Below, in pieces: positions 50,424 through 58,841 of a stretch of DNA of 64,000 bases. Positions within the stretch are counted from its first letter, which is position 1, and each line of letters opens with the position of its first letter. Both the position numbers and the translations under genes were made by a program. The stretch is from Phycisphaerales bacterium (GTDB taxonomy: Bacteria; Planctomycetota; Phycisphaerae; Phycisphaerales; SM1A02), in NCBI GenBank assembly GCA_029242715.1, contig JAQWTL010000033.1, positions 90,289-154,288 of the forward strand, given 5' to 3'. The notes under the pieces are model-generated. The model had not been told where the DNA came from, did no database searches, and was given only the letters and a program-made list of their open reading frames with translations.

Positions 50424-50463
50424 ATGCAATGCCACGGGCCAAATGTGAACCGTAGCATTGCAT
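50424..50463. terminator. Bidirectional hairpin terminator after the FtsK-type gene
   Basis: ATGCAATGC (50424-50432) pairs with GCATTGCAT (50455-50463). Inside, ACGG (50434-50437) pairs with CCGT (50450-50453) beyond a C-A mismatch, leaving a 12-base loop. It is followed by a GATTTCTAATT stretch. It sits between the plus-strand ATPase gene and the convergent minus-strand small gene, so it could serve both. Confidence 0.55.
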
Positions 50464-50481
50464 GCTGATTTCTAATTGGAG

Positions 50482-50673
50482 TCAGGCTGCCTTTGACTTC
50501 ATTTTCAGCTTGTTGCACCAAGCTTCAGCAGCGTCACGGCTCTCGAAACGTGCCAGAATTACTGGGACCGCATCAAGAGTGCAGACGACCCAGGGGCTCG
50601 AACCTGAAGTTGTGAGTTTGAGCACCCTGGTACTAACGGATTTCTCGAACGTTGAGGAGTCGAATGCTGTCAT
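50482..50673 (-). CDS. 63-residue hypothetical protein
   Basis: A short protein starting MTAFDSSTFEKSVSTRVLKL, followed by TTSGSSPWVVCTLDAVPVIL and ending in ARFESRDAAEAWCNKLKMKS plus a short tail. The strand-strand-helix pattern and the DAAEAWCNKL end resemble small SPOR- or DUF1330-like folds, but nothing definite is recognised. The ATG at 50673 is preceded by AAGGA with six-base spacing, supporting this start over the longer open frame back to 50922. It is convergent with the FtsK-type ATPase gene. Two cysteines are present; there is no signal peptide. Confidence 0.5.
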   Translation of the reverse strand: MTAFDSSTFEKSVSTRVLKLTTSGSSPWVVCTLDAVPVILARFESRDAAEAWCNKLKMKSKAA

Positions 50674-50977
50674 AGCAATCCTTTCCATGAGGCGTGCGGG
50701 CCGCAGGTCTTGGCGACCCGGTTCTAAGGGAAGAGGGCAGAACCACGCCGGTTCATACCGAGAAGCACCATCGGCCCGGCTTCTTTCAACCTGAACTGAA
50801 AGATGTTGATTTCTCCGCCCTACAGGGCAGGACCCGTAGAATTTGAGCGTTATCGGATCCTGGGTCGATCCGACAACCTCAATGTCGTGATCAGAGCCTC
50901 CAAATGGGTTTCCTGTGCCCATTCATGGCATCCTCAAAGAGCCCCGGCCGCTCCCCTGCTACTATTGGCAGTTCAAA
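50674..50977. other. Intergenic stretch with several hairpins before tRNA-Val
   Basis: About 300 bases without a supported gene. Complementary arms include TCGGATC/GATCCGA (50853-50859 with 50867-50873, seven base pairs), CTTTCA/TGAAAG near 50785-50805 and GCCCT/AGGGC near 50818-50829. Read on the minus strand, these would fall in the leader of the 63-residue gene. The right end holds the probable tRNA promoter. No ORF here has a good ribosome-binding site. Confidence 0.4.
50957..50965 (+). promoter_or_regulatory. Probable extended -10 promoter element of tRNA-Val
   Basis: TGCTACTAT (50957-50965) fits an extended -10 (TG-N-TACTAT), 12 bases before the first base of the tRNA, which gives a short 5' leader. 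No convincing -35 hexamer is seen, as is usual for extended -10 promoters. Confidence 0.4.
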
Positions 50978-51051
50978 GGGCGATTAGCTCAGTTGGCTAG
51001 AGCGCCTCGTTTACACCGAGGAAGTCGCTGGTTCGAGTCCGGCATCGCCTA
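50978..51051 (+). tRNA. tRNA-Val, anticodon UAC
   Basis: A complete 74-base cloverleaf: acceptor GGGCGAT/ATCGCCT (seven pairs, first one G-T), D-arm GCTC/GAGC, anticodon stem CCTCG/CGAGG with loop TTTACAC (anticodon TAC), a five-base variable region and T-arm GCTGG/CCGGC with loop TTCGAGT. The discriminator base is A and CCA is not encoded. It reads GUA and probably other valine codons. It is the only tRNA gene seen in the window. Confidence 0.95.
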
Positions 51052-51137
51052 TTAGAGGAATGACAGGCCCCACAGGAGAGACCTGAAGGCCAAAGTTCGG
51101 GATCCCCCTCCCCGACCAGATACACTGCTGAGTCCCC

Positions 51138-52994
51138 ATGCGCCAGAGCTGGACCATCCTGCCTGCCCTGTCGATGCTGGTTGCCATCACAGGCTGCGAC
51201 CCCATCGAACGGGCCACCCCTCGCCCTCGAGCTGCCGACTCCAAGAAGCTCGCGGAATGGGATGTCCCCAATATTCTTCGAGGCACCATCGGGGCCGAAA
51301 CCCTGATGATCGGATACGCCGAGCAGACCAGCGCAAACTATCAACCAATTGTCGTCAGTGGTTATGGCCTTGTGGTCGGTCTCGATGGAACTGGTTCCAG
51401 TGACATCCCTCCGAACATCAGAGCTCACATGCTCCAGGAAATGGAGCGTCAAGGCGTTGGTTCCGAAACCATCGGGTATGGCCACCTCAATGCACCACAG
51501 ATGTTGAATTCCAAGGACACCGCAGTGGTCGTTGTCCAAGGGGTGATGCCACCAGCAGCCGTCGGGCGATACAAGACTCCACCCGTGTCAGGCCGCAGCC
51601 ATGCAGTAATCAATGGCACTACCTTCGATATCCGTGTTACGGCAGACCCCCGAACTGGAACAACCAGCCTTGATGGCGGACGGCTCTATACGACGGAACT
51701 TCGCATCGGGGCTCTGACAACTGGCAGCAGACAAGCAAAATCCGTGGCCGAAGCATCTGGAACGATCTTCTTGAATCCATTTGCCGAAACAGAAACCGAA
51801 CTGGGCGGGGATATCAATCTGCTCAGCGGACGGGTTCTCAATGGCGGACAGGCCACTGAGGATATTCCTGTTCGGCTCATGCTCCTGAATCCCAGCCATA
51901 CCAGAGTCAGATTGATCCAGGACGCGGTCAACCGCCGTTTTCCCCGGGAACCAGGACAGTCAAGCGATACAGCCAAGGGCAAGAATGACTCAATCATCGA
52001 GATCACAGTCCCTCCGTCACACCGAAACGAAACAGAAAACTTCCTTCGACTGCTGCGGCATACCACTCTGAGACAGGCCAATGCCGAAGCCGTCGCGATG
52101 AGCACACGACGCACGCTCCTGTCGGATTCAACCGTAGCCCCGAATGCCTACTGGAGATGGTGCGCTCTTGGTAATCGCGCCATACCGTTCATTCGAGAGC
52201 TCTATGAGTACCCCGAAGCAACACCTCGCCTTGCAGCATTACGATCAGGGGCCTACCTGAAAGACCCACTGGTCAGTAAACCTCTACGAGAAATGGCCAA
52301 CGAAGGTCCCTTGGCTGCTCGACTGGAATCGGCAACGCTCATTGCAGATCTTCCCAGCGACCCACGTAATGACCAGGCCCTTCGAAAACTACTCAACGAG
52401 AGAGACACTGAATTGCGGTTGAGAGCTTATGAGTCACTCAACACACGCGGGGATTCCAGCATCAAGCGAACGCAGATCAAGAACAAGTTCCTGCTTGATG
52501 TGGTGCCCTCTGATCAACCGACGATCTACTTGACCCAGTCCGGCCAGCCCCGACTTGCGATCATGAGCGACAACCTGAATATCAGTTCACCTGTCACGGC
52601 CTCAATTTGGGAAAACAGGCTGATTGTCCGGGATTCAGAAGATCCTGAAAGGGTCGAGGTCTACTACCGAGAAAAGCAGGACAACAAAGGACGGGTCTAC
52701 AAGGTCAAACGAGACCTGCCATCCTTCACCTACTTCCTCGCCCACCAGCCCATACCGGAACAGCCTGAACAAGGCCTGGGACTTTCGTACGCTCAGACCG
52801 TTGGAGCCCTCTACCGAATCTGGCGTAAAGGCTTTATTGAGGCGGACTTCAAGGTCGAGCAAGACCGCATCCTGGCCGAGATTCGGCGAGCGGGCATGAT
52901 GGACGATTATGAGATCAGGCCCGATTTCGAGCCCACCGATACCTTTGAGGAGCCGCCAACAGATGGGGTAGCTCCAGCAGGTCCAATCGGCTGA
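51138..52994 (+). CDS. FlgI-like lipoprotein with helical-repeat insertion
   Basis: A 618-residue protein with a lipoprotein signal (cleavage near ITGC). Residues 60-320 match the flagellar P-ring protein FlgI: VVSGYGLVVGLDGTGSSDIP, NIRAHMLQEMERQGV, a TAVVVVQGVMPPAA strand, then GRVLNGGQATEDIPVRLMLL and VNRRFP. A helical stretch (about 355-440) has HEAT-like units (PRLAALRSGAYLKDP, AARLESATLIADLPSDP). The C-terminal 170 residues have no recognised fold. The length is about 1.7 times that of FlgI. No flagellar gene is nearby, so it may be a ring or secretin-like envelope component put to another use. It follows tRNA-Val by about 85 bases. Confidence 0.7.
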   Translation: MRQSWTILPALSMLVAITGCDPIERATPRPRAADSKKLAEWDVPNILRGTIGAETLMIGYAEQTSANYQPIVVSGYGLVVGLDGTGSSDIPPNIRAHMLQEMERQGVGSETIGYGHLNAPQMLNSKDTAVVVVQGVMPPAAVGRYKTPPVSGRSHAVINGTTFDIRVTADPRTGTTSLDGGRLYTTELRIGALTTGSRQAKSVAEASGTIFLNPFAETETELGGDINLLSGRVLNGGQATEDIPVRLMLLNPSHTRVRLIQDAVNRRFPREPGQSSDTAKGKNDSIIEITVPPSHRNETENFLRLLRHTTLRQANAEAVAMSTRRTLLSDSTVAPNAYWRWCALGNRAIPFIRELYEYPEATPRLAALRSGAYLKDPLVSKPLREMANEGPLAARLESATLIADLPSDPRNDQALRKLLNERDTELRLRAYESLNTRGDSSIKRTQIKNKFLLDVVPSDQPTIYLTQSGQPRLAIMSDNLNISSPVTASIWENRLIVRDSEDPERVEVYYREKQDNKGRVYKVKRDLPSFTYFLAHQPIPEQPEQGLGLSYAQTVGALYRIWRKGFIEADFKVEQDRILAEIRRAGMMDDYEIRPDFEPTDTFEEPPTDGVAPAGPIG

Positions 52995-53087
52995 CCCACC
53001 CTTGGGGTACCCCAGATCGCCACCCATGGCCGTTTCTGTGGCGTCAATCGCCATTTGTTCGATACTATGCAGAGGTTTCCCGGACCC

Positions 53088-53108
53088 TGAGGGCAGTCGC
53101 TGCCCTCA
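53088..53108 (+). promoter_or_regulatory. Hairpin in the smc leader
   Basis: TGAGGGCAG (53088-53096) and CTGCCCTCA (53100-53108) form a perfect nine-base-pair stem with a three-base loop, ending 42 bases before the smc ATG. No T-run follows, so it is unlikely to be a plain terminator. A TACTAT hexamer (53063-53068) upstream could be a -10 element that places the hairpin in the smc 5' UTR. It may stabilise the mRNA or act as a protein-binding site. Confidence 0.35.
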
Positions 53109-53150
53109 AATCCGATTTCCCAGACACGCCTGACAGGAGGTCAGACGAGT

Positions 53151-56100
53151 ATGCGGCTCGCTAAGGTCACTCTCTCCGGTTTTAAATCATTCGCAGATCC
53201 CGTTGATTTCCGCTTCCTTGAACAGAAGATCGGAATCGTCGGTCCTAACGGCTGCGGTAAATCCAATGTCGTAGACGCAATCAAATGGGTCCTTGGTGAA
53301 CGTTCCGCAAAGTCACTGCGTGGCGCCGCCATGCTGGACGTGATCTTTGCCGGATCCGCCGCCCGCAAACCATTAGGTGCGGCAACTGTCACCCTGACAT
53401 TTGAAAACCCTCTACAAGCAGAGGGGCAGCGCGTATTGTCGATTGATGCCGACGAAGTAGACGTTGCCAGGCGACTCTACCGTGATGGTCGAAGCGAATA
53501 CCTCATCAACAACCAGAAGGTCCGCCTGAAGGATGTCAAGGATCTCTTCATCGACACTGGCGTTGGAACCACTGCCTACTGCATCATCGAGCAGGGCCGT
53601 GTTTCAAAACTTGTCGAAGCAAGCCCGATTGAGCGACGCGGTGTTCTTGAAGAAGCTGCTGGTGTTGCCAAGTTCAAACTTCGTAGAGTCGAAGCCGAAC
53701 GCAAGCTTGATCGCACTGAAACCAATCTTGTTCGAACCCGAGAGCAACTCGCCTCAACCGAACGCCGTCTCAGGATCGTTCGATCCCAGGCTGAGAAAGC
53801 CCGGACATTCCAGGAACTTGATGACCGGTATCGCGGACAGCGAACATCGCTGGCAATGGATCAGTTCGACGAACTCCAGACTCGATTGATGGGCCTCACC
53901 AGCCAACTGGCCTCACTGGGAGAACAACGAAATACCCTGCAGGCAGATGTCACGAGAATTGAAGCTGATCATCAGGAAGCCGAGATTCGACGCCATGAAT
54001 TGCGTGATGAACAACATGCACTTGATCAACGAATGCTCGAACTGGATTCGGGTATCGAGCGTGCGACTCAACGCCGTGACCTCGTTCAGCGTCAGCGAAA
54101 TGAGGCTGATGAGCAACTGAATGAGAGTCGCAAGGAAATCGACACCATTCAGGTCCGCAGCCGCGAGCTGATGGCTCTTCGTGAAGATGCGGAAAACAGC
54201 CTGGCAGCCACCGCTGAGGCTCTTCAGGATGCCGAACGCAGCGTCGATTCACTTTCTCAGGAGGCCACCACGCTCCACCGCGATTCCGAACGCGCGGCGC
54301 AGGACGCCGACCTGGCTCGGGTTGATCGCGAACGACTGGTTAATCGTCGTGCTCAGGTCGATGCCAGCCGCCGAGCGCTTGAAGGCCGCCGCAAGACATT
54401 GGATGAACAATCCCAGCGAATCGAGACACGCCGTGATGCCCTCGTCGAAGAACGCACTTCTCTGGAGCAGTCACGAACGCTTGCTGAAAACGAAATTCAG
54501 GCAGCTCGAATCGAGGTACAACGCGACGAGACGATCCTGCGCGAGCACGACGAGAAAGCCGCCACACTCAGCAAGCAGCACGGCGACCTGGCACAGCAAC
54601 TCGCAGAGATCCGCCACCAGCGAGCTGGAATCGGTTCCAGGCTCCACCTGCTGGAAGAGATGCGAGAGGCTCGCGAAGGTCTCACCGATGCGGTCAAGGA
54701 TCTCCTGGATCAACCCGATCGATTCGGCGGCATCCATGGCGTACTTGGCGATCTCGTCGATACCTCCCGAGAGAATGCCACGCTCGTTGAAGCGGCGCTG
54801 GGTCGCGACCTCCAGGCACTGATCGTCCCGGAGATCTCAGGCGTTGAATCCATCCGTAATCATCTTGAGCAGAATGGCGGCAGCGTCACTGTCTGCCTCG
54901 CCGGTGGTGATGAGCGGGCCCACACGCCCCTGCCCGTGGGACTCACAGGCGTCCGTCATCTCCGCGACCTTGTTCAACCTAACCCCGTGGCCCAAAGAGC
55001 CATCAACCAGCTGTTGGATCGAACCGCCATAGCCGATAGCGTCGATCAGGCGTTGCAACTGATCAATGGCCCACTGAATGGATGGCGAATTGTTATTCCC
55101 GACGGCCCCGTCATTGAATCTGACGGCCGTATTCGTGTCGGCCAATCCCGTGGCAGCGATCGAAGTGGTTGGCTTTCCCGTCGACTTGAAATGGCGGATC
55201 TCGACAGCGACATCAAGGGAATGGATGGACGAATCGACGGCATGGAGACTGACCTGGCAACCCTCCTGAAGGATTCAGAAGAAGCCAGAGAACAGCAGCA
55301 TGAAACAACACAGCGACTCAACAAGGCCATGGATATCGTGGTCGATGGCGAGTATCGACTGCAGCGCATGGACAATGATCTGCACAGAGTCCAGCGTGAC
55401 CTCCGCACCATCGATGCCGAACAGGATGAAATGGCTGCGAGAATGCGACAGCATGAATCCGAGATGACCTCGCTTGTCCAGCAACTCCAGTCGCTGCAGG
55501 CAAACTGCACAGAGGCTGAAGAGAAACTCGACAAAGCCGATGAACATGCCACCGGAGCACGTGACCAATGGCATGCTTCACAGGAGCGACTGGCATCTGC
55601 CAGAGTGGACGTTGGACAGGCTGGTGAGAAACTTGAGGCCGCTCGTCGCGACGTGCGTCACTCGGAAACTGCCCATGACGACAACGAAGATCGACTTGCA
55701 CAGATCCGTGAGCAACTTGCTCGACGCAGCAGCCAGGTTGATCAATACGACGGTGCCATCCAGGACGCCCAGCGGGAAATCGATGACACCAGCACCCAGC
55801 GAGAACAGGAAGGCACTGCTCGGCAGGATCTTGAAGATCGCATGGAGCAGACAACCGAATCTCTGGAAACCTCCACACAGGAACTGGATTCCACACGACA
55901 GAAGTACGGCATCCTTGAACGTGATCACCACGCCATCGAACTGACACGTCGTGAAGCCGAGGTCAAGCGAGAGCACCTTGAAGACCGTGTGCTTGAAGAG
56001 CTCGAACTGGATCTTTCCTGCGCCTATCCCGACTGGAAAGCCCAGTCGCCTGAACCGATTGACCGCCAGCTTGTCGAAGCTGAGGTGACCGAACTGCGAG

Positions 56101-56864
56101 CACAGATCAAGTCTCTGGGCAACGTCAATCTCGATGCCATCGACGAAGAAGGTCAACTCGAGGAACGCAACGAGGATCTGGTCAAGCAGGTCGAGGATAT
56201 CGATCAGGCCCGCGAACAACTCGAAGCCCTGATCATCGAACTGGAGCAGGTCAGTCGCACACGCTTCGAAGAGACCTTCAACACGATCCGCGAATGCTTC
56301 GCTGGACCACAAGGCATGTTCCGACAGCTCTTCGGAGGTGGTAGTGCCGACATGATGTTCGTCCCTGACGAGGACGGCGAGATCGACATGCTCAAATCCG
56401 GTATCGAGATCAAGGCCAAGCCACCTGGCAAAAAGCCTCGAGTCAACAGTCAGCTTTCAGGCGGCGAGAAGGCCATGACCGCCATTGCCCTCCTGCTGGC
56501 AATCTTCAAATCCAAGCCATCTCCATTCTGCATCCTCGACGAAGTTGATGCCCCACTGGATGATGCAAACGTTGAGCGTTTCCTCAGTGCGCTTGATCAA
56601 TTCCGCGGGGATAGCCACTTCATCATCATCACGCACAACAAGCGAACGATGCTCGACTGCGATCGCCTCTATGGCGTCACTCAGCGTGAACGTGGTGTGT
56701 CACAGAAAGTTGCCGTGCAGGTCGAGGATGTGGGCTCAGATGGCCACATCTCACGAAAGGCGCTTGATCGCAAGCCCGTCGACCCACCGGTCGTGGAAAC
56801 AGCTCCAATGGAACAGGATTCCGACATCGTCATCGAAGCGGAAGTCGCCGAACCGGCAAGCTGA
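53151..56864 (+). CDS. smc: Chromosome segregation protein SMC
   Basis: A 1237-residue condensin ATPase that compacts and separates chromosomes. N-terminal head: FKSFADPVDF and Walker A GPNGCGKSNVVDAIKWVLGE. Long coiled coils surround a hinge at about 520-680 (FGGIHGVLGDLVDTSRENAT). The C-terminal head has the signature LSGGEKAMTAIALLLAIFKS and Walker B FCILDEVDAPLDDANVERF, with DSHFIIITHNKRTM-like sequence after it. Length is as expected. The ATG follows AGGAGG by ten bases, a strong ribosome-binding site. scpA and scpB are not here. Its stop abuts that of the convergent hydrolase gene with no gap. Confidence 0.96.
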   Translation: MRLAKVTLSGFKSFADPVDFRFLEQKIGIVGPNGCGKSNVVDAIKWVLGERSAKSLRGAAMLDVIFAGSAARKPLGAATVTLTFENPLQAEGQRVLSIDADEVDVARRLYRDGRSEYLINNQKVRLKDVKDLFIDTGVGTTAYCIIEQGRVSKLVEASPIERRGVLEEAAGVAKFKLRRVEAERKLDRTETNLVRTREQLASTERRLRIVRSQAEKARTFQELDDRYRGQRTSLAMDQFDELQTRLMGLTSQLASLGEQRNTLQADVTRIEADHQEAEIRRHELRDEQHALDQRMLELDSGIERATQRRDLVQRQRNEADEQLNESRKEIDTIQVRSRELMALREDAENSLAATAEALQDAERSVDSLSQEATTLHRDSERAAQDADLARVDRERLVNRRAQVDASRRALEGRRKTLDEQSQRIETRRDALVEERTSLEQSRTLAENEIQAARIEVQRDETILREHDEKAATLSKQHGDLAQQLAEIRHQRAGIGSRLHLLEEMREAREGLTDAVKDLLDQPDRFGGIHGVLGDLVDTSRENATLVEAALGRDLQALIVPEISGVESIRNHLEQNGGSVTVCLAGGDERAHTPLPVGLTGVRHLRDLVQPNPVAQRAINQLLDRTAIADSVDQALQLINGPLNGWRIVIPDGPVIESDGRIRVGQSRGSDRSGWLSRRLEMADLDSDIKGMDGRIDGMETDLATLLKDSEEAREQQHETTQRLNKAMDIVVDGEYRLQRMDNDLHRVQRDLRTIDAEQDEMAARMRQHESEMTSLVQQLQSLQANCTEAEEKLDKADEHATGARDQWHASQERLASARVDVGQAGEKLEAARRDVRHSETAHDDNEDRLAQIREQLARRSSQVDQYDGAIQDAQREIDDTSTQREQEGTARQDLEDRMEQTTESLETSTQELDSTRQKYGILERDHHAIELTRREAEVKREHLEDRVLEELELDLSCAYPDWKAQSPEPIDRQLVEAEVTELRAQIKSLGNVNLDAIDEEGQLEERNEDLVKQVEDIDQAREQLEALIIELEQVSRTRFEETFNTIRECFAGPQGMFRQLFGGGSADMMFVPDEDGEIDMLKSGIEIKAKPPGKKPRVNSQLSGGEKAMTAIALLLAIFKSKPSPFCILDEVDAPLDDANVERFLSALDQFRGDSHFIIITHNKRTMLDCDRLYGVTQRERGVSQKVAVQVEDVGSDGHISRKALDRKPVDPPVVETAPMEQDSDIVIEAEVAEPAS

Positions 56865-57716
56865 TCATTTCACCCAGCGAGAACACAGATCGACAACGAT
56901 CTGTTCCATATCCTGCCTTGGCTGGCTCGCCATTGCATCGGCATCAGACGGGTTGGGTGTATTGAAGACGTGATCCCCATCATGGATGAGCCGCATGGCC
57001 ACACGTTCTCCAACGGCCTCTGCAATGAAGATGGCATCATCAGAGTGCACGGTACTGTCTGCAAGCCCATGAATGACGCCGACAGGGACACGTACACGGC
57101 CGGCCTGGGTCGCCAGGTCATGTCCTTCAGGATCAGCCTGTTGCTCTCGCAGCCATCCCGCATCAACACGTAAAGATTGGCCCGTCCTTGAAGAGGGGGA
57201 ATCGATGTATCCATCCCTCATGAAAGCATCTCGCTGCTCGATCGTCAGGCTGCAGGCATGTGCCGGCGATGCTGCTGCAATCACGCCTCGAAGCTGGGAC
57301 ATCCTTGGATCATCTGCCCATCGGCCCGCTGCAAGAATCGCCGTCACGCCACCACGAGAATGTCCGAAGATGATCTGAGGCTGACCTCCGCCTTCAAGCG
57401 TGCCTTCGGCAATGGCGGCAAGTACTGCAAGGACATCATCAACCTGTCGATTCCACGTGTCCTGACGAAACAGATCGGCATCGAACTGGCCGTGGCCATG
57501 TGTCATTCCAGAGTGACTGAAGTTGAAACGATGGGCGATGAAACGCTCAGCCGCCAGACGTTCGGCCAATCTTGGAATGAAACCATAGTCCTTGTACCCC
57601 TTGAATCCGTGTGCAATCAGGACAACTCCGCGTGCATCAGAATCCACGAGATGGGTGGTGCCCACAATGGGTTTTTGATTCGACCCGGATATTGTCCAGT
57701 CACAGGTGGCTGCCAT
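56865..57716 (-). CDS. Alpha/beta hydrolase
   Basis: A 283-residue cytoplasmic hydrolase. It has GVVLIAHGFKGYKDYGFIPR with the oxyanion-hole residues, the nucleophile elbow FGHSRGGVTAIL (serine about residue 120), an acid in GVIHGLADSTVHSDDA and the catalytic histidine in HDGDHVFNTPN, giving a complete triad. It is closest in layout to the serine aminopeptidase/esterase-like group (S33-like, dienelactone hydrolase-like). The substrate is unknown. The ATG at 57716 is preferred; a TTG at 57722 would overlap the idh stop. It is directly downstream of idh on the minus strand. Confidence 0.8.
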   Translation of the reverse strand: MAATCDWTISGSNQKPIVGTTHLVDSDARGVVLIAHGFKGYKDYGFIPRLAERLAAERFIAHRFNFSHSGMTHGHGQFDADLFRQDTWNRQVDDVLAVLAAIAEGTLEGGGQPQIIFGHSRGGVTAILAAGRWADDPRMSQLRGVIAAASPAHACSLTIEQRDAFMRDGYIDSPSSRTGQSLRVDAGWLREQQADPEGHDLATQAGRVRVPVGVIHGLADSTVHSDDAIFIAEAVGERVAMRLIHDGDHVFNTPNPSDADAMASQPRQDMEQIVVDLCSRWVK

Positions 57717-57718
57717 GA

Positions 57719-58750
57719 TCAAAGCCTCGCGATCACTGCATCCGCAAATGCTGTGGTGCCCAGGCTTCCGCCCAGATCCCGGGTCTTCTCTCCTGCCAGC
57801 AAGCAGGCGTTATAGGCATCCCGAATCCTGTCAGCAGCCGTCTGGCAGCTGTCATCCTCACAGGTATCCGCCATGTGCCGGAGCATCATGACACTGCTCA
57901 TGATGATGGCCAATGGATTGGCCAGATTCTTGCCGGCGATATCCGGGGCCGACCCATGAACAGCTTCAAAGATGGCTGCTTCATCGCCACCGAAATTAGC
58001 CCCTGGTGTCATCCCAAGCCCTCCGACAAGCCCCGCACACAGATCCGAGACGACGTCTCCATACAGGTTCTCGCAAAGCAGAATGTCGAAACGTTCTGGC
58101 TGCTGAACGATCCGCATGCATCCGGCATCGATGATGAGTTCCTCATACTCGAGCTTGTCCTTCCAGGGCTCGAATTCTTCCCGGGCACAACGGATGAAGA
58201 GACCATCGCCCTGCTTCATGATGTTCGCCTTGTGGAGCACCGTGATACGGCGGCGGCCGCGAGTGGCCGCATAATGGAAAGCGAACTTGGCGATGCGTCG
58301 GCTGGCCTTCTCCGTGACAACCTTCAAGGAGGTCACCACGCCAGGGGTGATGACGTTCTCGATACCGGAATAAAGACCTTCGGTATTCTCTCGAACGACG
58401 ACGATATCAACACCTGGTTCACTGAACCGAGTCGTTACACCTTCGATGGATCGAACCGGGCGAACCGCACCGAACAGATCCAGTCGCTTTCTCAGTGCAA
58501 CATTCACAGATGTGAAACCTTCACCAATCGGAGTCGTGCAGGGGCCTTTGAGAGCCACTCGATGGCGTTGCACGGCTTCCATGGTCGATGGCGGCAGAAC
58601 GACCTCTGAGCCAGCCTCGACAGCTGCCAGGCCAGCCTGATGCTCTTCCCATTGGATCTGGGCTCCTGAGGCCTCCAGGATCCGCACTGCGGCTCCCGTG
58701 ACCTCCGGTCCAATTCCATCACCAGGAATCAACACTGCGGTATGTTCCAT
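57719..58750 (-). CDS. NAD-dependent isocitrate/isopropylmalate dehydrogenase family protein
   Basis: A 343-residue beta-decarboxylating dehydrogenase. Features: VLIPGDGIGPEVTGAAVRIL, the substrate helix VNVALRKRLDLFGAVRPVRS, VVVRENTEGLYSGIEN, the catalytic lysine segment VLHKANIMKQGDG, the metal aspartates in ENLYGDVVSDLCAGLVGGLG, and AIFEAVHGSAPDIAGKNLAN for NAD binding. The N-E-G-L-Y-S-G-like pattern and the VNVALRK helix fit the NAD isocitrate dehydrogenase branch more than LeuB, but homoisocitrate or tartrate activity cannot be excluded. The ATG at 58750 has a GGGAG ribosome-binding site; a GTG one codon earlier is possible. Confidence 0.85.
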   Translation of the reverse strand: MEHTAVLIPGDGIGPEVTGAAVRILEASGAQIQWEEHQAGLAAVEAGSEVVLPPSTMEAVQRHRVALKGPCTTPIGEGFTSVNVALRKRLDLFGAVRPVRSIEGVTTRFSEPGVDIVVVRENTEGLYSGIENVITPGVVTSLKVVTEKASRRIAKFAFHYAATRGRRRITVLHKANIMKQGDGLFIRCAREEFEPWKDKLEYEELIIDAGCMRIVQQPERFDILLCENLYGDVVSDLCAGLVGGLGMTPGANFGGDEAAIFEAVHGSAPDIAGKNLANPLAIIMSSVMMLRHMADTCEDDSCQTAADRIRDAYNACLLAGEKTRDLGGSLGTTAFADAVIARL

Positions 58751-58841
58751 CACTACTCCCTGTGGGCCTTATTGGTAGGTGAGGATAGCCGAAGTCGCCG
58801 TGGGCTTGACGACTGGGCACCACCTGAACGAGCATGCGCCG

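Noticed and set aside
50462..50794. Plus-strand 110-codon frame after the FtsK-type gene
   Set aside because: It has no ribosome-binding site, starts inside the terminator hairpin and overlaps the better-supported minus-strand small gene.
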